A DNA stretch of 64,000 nucleotides, taken from positions 5,084,001 to 5,148,000 of the forward strand of contig NC_079975.1 in NCBI RefSeq assembly GCF_029852145.1. The letters are read 5' to 3'. The notes under the pieces were generated by a model that saw only the letters and a program-made list of their open reading frames with translations, made no database searches and was not told where the DNA came from. Made by a program: the position numbers and the translations under genes. The DNA comes from Microplitis mediator. Lineage: Eukaryota; Arthropoda; Insecta; Hymenoptera; Braconidae. Shown piece by piece: positions 55,041 through 64,000 of the stretch; position 1 is the stretch's first letter; every line of letters starts with the position of its first letter.

Positions 55041-57479
55041 TATATGAATAGCGTCTATTAATTTGTTGCTCACTTTTTAAACTTATCTTCACGCAATATC
55101 TAAATATCTGTCCTCGAATTTTCAACATAACAGCTGCTTAATGGATATGTTACCAAAACATAACACAAATAAACAGAAGTCTAATAAAATTATCTTTTTT
55201 CTGAAAATAAGAAAAAAAAATTGAGGTATTTACTTCTTAATAGTTATCAATTAAATATGATACAAAATCATGGCATGTTTTTTTATTGCTAATTAATATG
55301 ATAACATTTTTTTTTATGTTGTCAAAATAATTTTTGAAAATTAGCTTGGTCGCAACTAATTGAGGAATTTTAAAAAATATTTTATAATAATTTCAAAATA
55401 CGGAAATACACTAGTCGCAAAAATTAAGAGATAAAAAAAAATTCCAAATTTTGAAGTGTTTTACAAATCCTGTAATTGGGATGAAAATAGTCGTACAGTG
55501 AAAATAGAAAAATCAAATTTTAGCTTCAAGTGCCTAGTCTTCAGAGCTGAACTTCAAAAATTTTTATCATGTCCAGTTTCGGAATAATCCGAAGAAAACC
55601 ACCGCAAAAAAAATTTTCAAATTTTCGCTTGTCTTAAAAAAAATCTATGGGTTTCAATAAATATTTTGATAATTTAACTTTATATCCCTTAATTTTTGCG
55701 ACTAGTGTTGGGGAATGTTGAGAATTTTTTTTTTTATTTTGCATTGTTTTTTAAGGACCAAATTTACAATTTGTTTTATTAAGAAATTGAAAAAAACTAC
55801 AGGTATTTTTTCTTGTCCATTTCACCCCCGCCCTTTTAAAAAAATTAATTCAAATAAAATATCTAGTATTTTCACTGAACCAGAAGACTTCAAAATTTCA
55901 ATTTTAATTTTTGATAATAAAAAAAAAAAGAATTCAATTTTCAAAATTAGTAAAATTTTGAACTTGGCTCATTTCACCCCAATTTTCCCTATTTAATAAA
56001 AATAAAATTTCAAAACAAAGAAAAAGTATTCAATGTACTCGCAGCCCTGAGTCTTGAAAAAAAAATCAACGCATAAAAAATGTTTGTTTAATTTTCATCT
56101 GCTCGATAAATATATTCAGCATATATTAATTAAATAAAACAATTTTTATTTTTCCTCCGACTTTTTTTTGTGTTAATTTACAAGTTTAGGGTTAAGTAAA
56201 TTTAAAAACGGCGCCGGCGCTCAATTGACCGCGTGTTGGGGTAGCGAATCACCTGAGAATCGAGAATAGGCGTAATTATAATATAAAACTTGCCGCGCCT
56301 TGTCGCCCGGTGTGTCACGCCTCGACTTCTCTGTCCCCATGTCCACTTCTCCGGAGAACAACGTCTCTGCTCGCCGCTTGTCCGGGGCTCTCACAACCCA
56401 CCGTATATATTTACATCAACATTTAACCCCTTCTCCCCCTAACAGCCCGATAAATTACGATCGGAACTAAATGAATACCCGGCAAATGTCTGGCCCAATT
56501 ACAAAATTATTAATTCCTCCCACCAATAAATAAAAAATTCCATATAAGTCCAAAAAAATGAATTGTTCAGTTAATTGTCAAGAGCGTAAGGTAAAGTTGA
56601 GAACATTCTGGAAGTGCCATAGGTGAGTGTAAAGTCGTCTTCTTCATACATCCACGCATTCTCGAATCTTTCACATATGTATATATGTATACGCATATAT
56701 ATATACGCATCTTTTCTACCCTTGTGTTAAATATATGGATATATATGTAAATGTATATGTGTTATGTGTTAATGTTGGTATATATGAAAGCAGAAGTGAC
56801 CCTCCAAGGATCGAGCGTTGGTGCATTAGCGTTAGCTCGAGTTAGTAACCGTGCAAATAGTCAGTTCTTTTTTGAATCGAAGCGACCGCTGTCGCGAATC
56901 TTGTTCGCTTGCCGGCTGAAATATTGTTGCATTCTATATTATATGGATGCATGTCTACTTTTCTCTTACTTTATCTCTTACCGCTTACTTCTTTATATAT
57001 CTACATATATATGATTTTTTTTCCTTTATTTCCTTTGTGTATACGTGAATGTATATATATATACATAGAGGTGTATAACTGAAAAATGGATAAAAATAAA
57101 GTTGAAATTTTTGCTCAGTGTCATCACTAAATTACACTGTAATGTTAACAGAATTGAGACAATAATGTCACTGTAGTTTTTGCTTTTTTTAAATAATATG
57201 TTTACGTTTAATTATTTATGATGTTGAAAATTAATTTCTGACAGATGGAATTGTTTTGCAATAATTTTATAGAGGAAAAATAAATAGATAGAAGTATTTA
57301 CAGAGACTAGATCACTTCTTTAGTGACTTTTTATATTTGTAGATGGAATGGGCAGAATATGTGCTTACATTTATATTATATATATATGCCCTTTATTAAA
57401 GGGGCCCACGACCCTCCTCTACTTTCCCTACATAATTAATTACCTTTATTTGGTACACAAAAAATTTCACTAAGGGGAT

Positions 57480-57862
57480 TAAATAAAAAAAATTATCCGC
57501 TCCAATTTCACTCCGGATTTAATCCGCGTTCACTCCAAAAATTTTTTACAGTATGAAGCCTAGACTTATTTGAGTTGAATATTTTTTCGATAATTGGGTC
57601 GATTATAATTAAATTTTCTTAAAAATTGGTCACCGAAAAGTTATTCGTTACTGCAATGGTCCGTTTTGGGGACAATTATGAGTAAATGAACAGAAAAATA
57701 ACAGCTTCTGTGACAACAAATGATTTGAAAAATTAAGTAAAAAAGTAATGACTGGTCACTACATCATTTGCGGACATACTGCAAATTTTTGGAGTAAACG
57801 CAGATAAAATCCGAGTGAATGCGGATTTAAATAAAATTTAGATCACTCCGAAATCACTGAGC
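57480..57862. repeat. Fragments of the 'GGAGTGAACGCGGAT' CACTG subfamily
   Basis: 'CACTCCGGATTTAATCCGCG' to 'TTTTTTACAGTATG' (57500-57555) and 'CTGCAAATTTTTGGAGTAAA' to 'GATCACTCCGAAATCACTG' (57778-57862) are the termini of related elements facing each other or broken pieces. The sequence between them is not recognised. Confidence 0.45.
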
Positions 57863-59969
57863 GTGAACTTAACATTTTATTTCAATTAGCGAAAAAGTAT
57901 AGAAAAATTTTCATATATCTTCAAACACATTTCAAAATCAATGATACCACCGGTCGTTTTAAAAATAAATTTATTTAAATTTCAAAAATTTCCAAAACCG
58001 GCCACAAACGGTATTTCTACTACCGCGTGAGTTCTAATAAAAATAAAAAATTTAAATATAAGCAGCTATAATGATCTCAATATACAACAGTTATTTACAA
58101 TATTGATCAAAAGTATACAAAGTAACACATATATATGTAAGTTGATCAGCGTGATTGCCCATTCGTGTATTACCTGCTGCAGAATTAATAAAATTAATTT
58201 CCCAGAAAATTATAACAGCCAAGATATATCTACTCTCAATCGTTTTAATGCAGACACTAACTGCTTGTGTGACCTCTCTCTTATACATTAATAGACTATT
58301 CTAAATAATAATAATAATAATAATAATAAAAATAGTATAAACGACAAGACACTCGTACGCTGCAAGCCGCTTGAAGGCACAGGCACGTAAAGAGCTTAGA
58401 GCTAGAATGACCGGTTATTAAAATTTAAAAATATATATAAAGAAGTCTACTAGGATGCTGCACAGCTCGTTATGATCTGATTAATCCGAAATAATTCACG
58501 TACCGAGACACTGAGTACGTGCGTGTGTCTATAACATCATCTTTCAAGTCCTTGTCGTGGTCGTATTTAGATCTCAGATCTCGGATATTAGATCGTAGAC
58601 TTGAATCTTGGATCCTGGATCTTTAATCTTGAATTGCGGGGGTAAGTAAAGAGGGAATCTAATGTTAAAACTACATAACACTATAGTATATAGTGTAAAT
58701 GCAGTGGACATGGATGCAGTTCTGCCGGTTGTAAGCTTGTCAGCATAACCAGCAAGAAGGAAGCTAGACTAAATTTTAAAAATATATCGAGTATTTACGT
58801 GTGAGTGTCTGTGTAGGGCAACTGTAGATGTCGAGACTCCAGACATTAATAAAAACAAATAAAGGATTTAATAGTGGTTAGATATTATCGAGAAGATTTT
58901 CGATCGCACGGTCAAGCAGTCGGTCAGGATCTTAAATACATGATTATATTATATGTATATATAGATGATATGAGAGTGTAGCGATAGCCAACTCCCAATG
59001 CTCTATGCCAGGACAACCGGTCGCCGGTCATGAGAGCCTGGATATAACAGGAGCTAGCAATAAATCCTCAGGATAACGGCCTTTCTCAATGAGAAAAGAA
59101 TAAACGCGCCCCAGGATTCGACTACTAAGCTCACTTTCCAATTAACTTCCAGTCATCATTTTAATATTTTTAACTTACATATATATATAAATATATTAAT
59201 ACCAGTAGTGTCTTTTAAATCGACACCTTTTTAATTTTAATCACTATTTTATTATTATTATTATTATTAATATTAATTAATTTTCACTTTTTATCAGTTA
59301 TAATGCTCTCATTATTTAAAACTACTGATAATAAATTATGTTTATTACTTGGCTTTAAATCATATCGACGTTTTCATTAGCGAATCTCTTGATAGTTTCT
59401 TATTATTTTTGACAATATTTTTTTTTCAAATTTTCTGATAGCAATTATCGTAATATATACGGCCCATGCTATATGTTTATTTCAAGGGTATGCCTGCAAT
59501 AGGTGAGGAAACGACCCCTGTAGGAAGGGAGTGAGCTTTGGGTCCGTGGGATTAATTATGCTTGAAAACTTTCACATCTTCGACTGCAAATTTTAAGGAA
59601 TTGAAAATTAAGATCTTTTTTTCCACTCCTGTAAAATTGAAAAAATATATCGAGAAATTTTCTATGCGTAATTTCGATTTTTTTAAATTTTAGGCCTTGT
59701 CCTCAAATACTATATTGTCTATCAGTAATATTTTGTGTGGGTAAATTTCCCGAACAGTTACCACCTCCTTTTGTAATAAAAAAAAGGTCAACTTGCCTCT
59801 AGACTATTTTAAAAATATGCCGATCTTCGAATTGGCGGGAAAATCTTAAGAAATTAAATTCATTTTATTTTCTTACATTTATTAACTAGGGGGGGGGGGG
59901 CAAAATGGGGCACTTAAGACAAAAGTCTTGTTTGTAACATAAATGTAAGCCCATTTTAGCCCCAGGGAT

Positions 59970-60171
59970 ATGATCCTGAAGTTAGCAGACAGTTAGTAAT
60001 TTCTGGATTTTTTTTTTCAGCAAATCAGGTGCAAAAAAAAAAAGAAAAATATGCACATGTAGAAAATTTTAAAAACTACAGGTGCAAATTTTTCAAATAT
60101 TTTTTTTTTAAATTTATTGCCTAAAAAAAAAAATCAAAAAATTGTTAAGGGTCGGCTAACTTCAGTATCAT
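59970..60171. mobile_element. 202-bp 'ATGATCCTGAAGTTAGC' MITE with 8-bp target duplication
   Basis: CCAGGGAT (59962-59969) | ATGATCCTGAAGTTAGCAGA ... GGCTAACTTCAGTATCAT | CCAGGGAT (60172-60179). This is the cleanest copy of the family and fixes its ends and 8-bp duplication, which points to hAT- or P-type mobilisation. Confidence 0.88.
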
Positions 60172-61262
60172 CCAGGGATTCATTTTGGCCCCTCCCCTCT
60201 CTATATAACTGTTGTTTTTTTTCTTGTAATTTAATAAATAACTTATTTTCCATTTATTAAAGATTATTAAACTCTTTGTTTTGAAAGTGTGATGCTGTGA
60301 ATATATGCCCACCGATCCTGCTGATCCTCAAAACCGGTCGCGCACACGATCCTGAAATCGTCGTCGCGCGACTCGACTAAAACCCGTAATTATAAATCTT
60401 GAGTAACGGCCCGCGGATTTTGCACGCGAATCTATACCTACTGCATATATCTTTCATTTCATTTCATTTTTTTTTTTTTTTCAAGTTACTTTTACTTATC
60501 CTGCCTTTACTTTTTATCATTCAATTAACGATAAGTTTTAAGTTTTTTTCGTACTTTGAGTACATTTCCACTAAGTACAAGATTTATATAATTAATACTT
60601 AATAATTAAATAAATCAAATATTTAAAAAGAAAAAATTTTTAAAAATTTAAAAAATATTATTTTATTAACTAATAATGCATACATTAAAATATACATATT
60701 TATTAATTTATTTTTGTGAAAACTTGATCTAAAAAAGTATAAAAATAAAATTACAAGCTTATCTGCTCTAGCAGTCTTGATACTAACGGATAGATTCGCT
60801 CGAGTGCATTACGAAATACATTCACAAGTCTCATCTCTACATATATATTTATTAAATATACATATACATACACATACATATTAACTTTTATCAACATTTT
60901 GTTACTTAGTAATCCTTATACAGTTTTGTTAATTTTTTAATCAACTATTTATTTTTTCGAATCACTCATACGAAACATAACTAGCGGACTTGTCTTGTAA
61001 ATTTAATCCCGTTAAATCCTCTTACGCAATGTCATATATATTGTCGTCTCTATATATTTATTCAAATAAAACAAACAAAAAAATTAACTGATATAATAAT
61101 CAGCGATAATTACTAATAATTCTCTGTAATTAATTAATTTATCTGAAGAATATTAATTGGACAAATACAATGTACTGTACATATATTTACATAAATTCAA
61201 TTATGAATCATTTGGTTTTATTTTATTAAAAAACGTTTATGCGTAAATGAATATTGATAATT

Positions 61263-62251
61263 ACGTGGAAAAAAACATTGTTCTGTAACAGCATCAGGAC
61301 TTAGTCCATTATAACTACAAAACTTTTTATAACTGCAACAGGAAAGTCCTAGAGGAGCTACAAGACTAGTTTTGTAAATAATATAGTACAGTACTGTAGC
61401 AGCGACAGGACATTCTGTTGCAGCAACAGGACTAAGATTGTAGCTGTTACAGAGCCATAGTCTTGTAAATACTACAAGACAGAGTACTGTAGCAATAACA
61501 GGACGAGGATTGTAGCTGCTATAAGATTGGCCTTGTAAATACTACAGGACAGTACTGTAGCAGTAACACGACAAGGATTGTAGCTGCTACAGAACTAGCC
61601 TTGTAAATACTACAAGACTGTGTTGTAGCAGCTACAGGACATCCTGTTGCAGCAACAGGACAAGGATTGTAGCTGCTACAAGATTGGCCTTGTAAATACT
61701 ACAAGACAGTACTGTAGCAGTAACAGGACGAGGATTATATCTGCTACAAAACTAGCCTTGTAAATATAACTACAGAACTAGCCTTGTAAATACTACAAGA
61801 CTGTGCTGTAGCAGTAACAGGACTTGTTGCAGGAACAAGACGAGGATTGTAGCTGCTACAAGGATAGCCTTATAAATACTACAGGGTAGTACTGTAGCAG
61901 TAACCGGGCTAGGATTGTAGTAACATAGGACATCAAAAAAATAACTTAAATTTGATTTTTTTGAGTTAAATGGATACTAAGTCAGTCAAGTTAACTAAAA
62001 GCAAGTCGAAATCAAATGTATTCTTTATTCACTTGTGACTTGCTTTTGAATGAGTTAATTTACTTTATACATTTAGGTCAAAAAAATTAAAGTTGACTTA
62101 ATTTTGGCTCAATTGACTTTAAACTTAAGTCAGAAAAGTAAACTATAAGTTACTTTTTGACTAGAAAGCTGCTACAAGACTACTGTTGTAGCTGAAAAAT
62201 CATACTATAGGACCCAGTCTTGTTGCAACAACAGGATTTCTTTTCCGTGTA
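61263..62251. mobile_element. ~990-bp element of 'TTGTAGCTGCTACAAGACT' tandem repeats, with nested insert
   Basis: The ends resemble TACACGGAAAAGAAA in inverted arrangement (ACGTGGAAAAAAACATTG / CAGGATTTCTTTTCCGTG). The interior from 61330 to 61920 is a run of imperfect repeats: 'GGATTGTAGCTGCTAC', 'CTTGTAAATACTACAAGAC', 'AGTACTGTAGCAGTAACAGG'. At about 61925-62170 it is interrupted by an unrelated 'AAGTCAACTT/AAGTTGACTT'-type stretch. Same terminal family as 43491-44031. No ORF. Confidence 0.7.
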
Positions 62252-62299
62252 CTTAAAAAATTTTCAATTTACCGCAAAAAATAATTAAAATTTTTTTTT

Positions 62300-62463
62300 A
62301 GTTGTAGAAAGACATATTTTGCATTATGAAATAAAATCAAAAATTTTCTTAAGACTAGAAAAAATTTTCTTGCCTCAAGTAAATTTTTGTTTTCAATTTA
62401 TAATTCAAAAAATTTCTTGGGGCGAGGAAAAATTCTTTGCGTCAAAAAATCCTTTTCTTCTGT
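62300..62463. mobile_element. Degraded 'TTCTTGG' MITE
   Basis: 'GAAAGACATATTTTGCATTA' ... 'AATCCTTTTCTTCTGTA' with 'TCTTGCCTCAAGTAAATTT' inside; the left end is eroded. Confidence 0.45.
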
Positions 62464-63451
62464 ATTTATATATAAAACTACTGAGATTATTGTAAATATT
62501 CTCAGACCCTTAATTACTTAAAAGAAAGTGTAATTCAAAATAAACAAATTAATGACCGATACGTGTTAATGTAATTCAATCGTTGAAGGCGATAAATTTT
62601 TTTCCTATTATAATATAATTTGCATTAATAAATTATTATTATATCTATATAAAAAAAAAATGTTTATCACAGATATTAAATATATTAACATTTAACTGCC
62701 ATTTAATTTTTATTTATTTGATTTTTTTTAATAATTAAATTATAATTGTATATATTTATAGTAGAAACAACGTATATGTATGTATATAAGCTACAGATGT
62801 AGATATAGATATATTTAATTTAATATTATAAAATAATGTATTTTATGAATGAACGTAATTTCTCACTGACATCAGATAAAATCGTTGAATGTGTGATGAA
62901 AGAAAATATAATAACTTAATAATTGAATAATAAATAATCAAGTAGTCGTTTTATTATCATTGTTATTGTAGATTGTAGTTGTTATTTAATGGTATAAAGT
63001 AGCAAGTAAATGAGTAATTGCGTGTTAGAAATTGTTAATTTGTGGAAATTATTTTCGATAATTATAATTGTTGTTATGATAAATTTAATGTGTGTATGAA
63101 CGATACGTTGATTATTCAAATAATGAGTATATGTGCGTGCGTGTAAGTACGCAAATGCGCGCATCCAGGCTTATAAGAGCGATAACTCTGGAATGCAAGG
63201 AGCCTGAGGACGCTGATTTGTATTTTATCGTATCGTAATTCCTATCAGCTTGTGGTTATAAATGCTATATAAATGTAATACGATTCTGGTATAATAACAG
63301 AGTTGAGAAGAAAGAGGGGGAAAAAATTTGTCTGTGAAATTTTTATTTTTTATTTGGCTTTAATTAATTTTTGAAGAAAATCTTTGTAGAGTCATGTGGG
63401 ACAAGAAGGCGCACACTTGCCCCACATGACTACATTTAAAAAAAAAAATTT

Positions 63452-63722
63452 ACGGAAAAATTATTCTTGTTTGAAATACTATGGTGTCATGGTAGAGCCG
63501 GACCATGTCAGCCACCTGATGGAAACTGAAATAAACACATGGAAAAATTACTATGGCCAAAATTTACAGCGATAATATCCCAAATTACTGTAACCATTGG
63601 AAATTTTACTATGGGTATAGTAATTTTTCCATGTGTTCATTTCTGTTTTTGCAGGTGGCCAACATGGTCTGGCTTTACTATGACACCATAACATTTCACA
63701 CGGAAATAATTTGTCGGTGCAG
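63452..63722. mobile_element. ~270-bp foldback repeat, 'ACTATGGTGTCAT' arms
   Basis: TACGGAAAAATTATTCTTGT ... GGAAATAATTTGTCGGTGCA. The arms carry TACTATGGTGTCATGGTAGA and its inverse TTACTATGACACCATAACAT, then AGGTGGCC-type words; the centre is 'ATGGGTATAGTAA'. Related to 3124-3563 and 7136-7279. Confidence 0.7.
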
Positions 63723-64000
63723 TAAAATTTGAATACTGACAAAAATTACCGTAACGGACTAGAGAGAAATAAATCTTTTGAGTGAATGATATTTTTAATT
63801 ACTGCGAGTTAAAATTAATAGTGAGGCATTTTTTAAGTTTATTTTTCAAAACAATTAATATTGAGATAAAATTTTTGACAATTGACATGACAAAAATAAT
63901 TTAATTTTTATAATGCACGTAATCAATAGACGGTATAAAATCCAAAGTTATCGAAATTTTAGTTGAAAAAATTTAAACATACTTTTGGGAGACAGTCACA

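Noticed and set aside
56751..57014. 87-codon frame upstream of pannier
   Set aside because: No recognisable domain, low-complexity end, no splice or conservation evidence.

Overview
The window looks like an insect chromosome, probably hymenopteran and possibly a parasitoid wasp; that last step is inference. It is very AT-rich and full of short palindromic transposons. Its recognisable genes are insect-type: pannier, an Hr83-type nuclear receptor and a conundrum-like RhoGAP. I assembled exons by hand from splice sites and frame continuity. The three multi-exon minus-strand genes at 3955-9133, 9465-13561 and 33669-40172 each give coding lengths divisible by three.

Layout. 1.08-1.45 kb (+): last exon of a RhoGAP gene. 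3.96-9.13 kb (-): ten-exon secreted adhesion-type protein with three C-type lectin domains, a six-Cys sushi domain and a VWA-like domain. 9.47-13.56 kb (-): Hr83/NR2E nuclear receptor, whose first coding exon is only 4 nt. 15.1-31.8 kb: a rapidly evolving cluster of five intact, intronless, secreted, bacterial-style PI-PLC-X genes (here PLC-1 to PLC-5) and one chimeric PLC pseudogene. Interleaved are two copies (R1, R2) of a secreted coiled-coil/repeat protein I do not recognise. 33.67-40.17 kb (-): pannier, with both GATA zinc fingers. 40.2-64 kb: no gene recognised; presumably pannier 5' flank and regulatory DNA, heavily colonised by MITEs.

The cluster grew by two kinds of duplication. One block (PLC-1 plus R1) was copied to give the PLC pseudogene plus R2. 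A second block (PLC-2 plus PLC-3) was copied to give PLC-4 plus PLC-5. The pseudogene joins a PLC-2/4-type 5' part to a PLC-1-type 3' part, with a 2-bp deletion at the junction. Three of the five intact PLC genes have lost the first catalytic His (to Ser, Ser and Tyr), while other core motifs are kept. This suggests a mixed family of possible enzymes and pseudoenzymes, and it is the most likely undescribed system here.

Mobile DNA. Several families can be defined by comparing copies: TA-flanked CACTG...CAGTG elements, including a 1.1-kb foldback palindrome; a 994-bp element with an AAAT target duplication and a visible empty site; a roughly 200-bp MITE with an 8-bp target duplication; a 5'-truncated LINE with a (GATA)n tail and a visible empty site; and several nested insertions.
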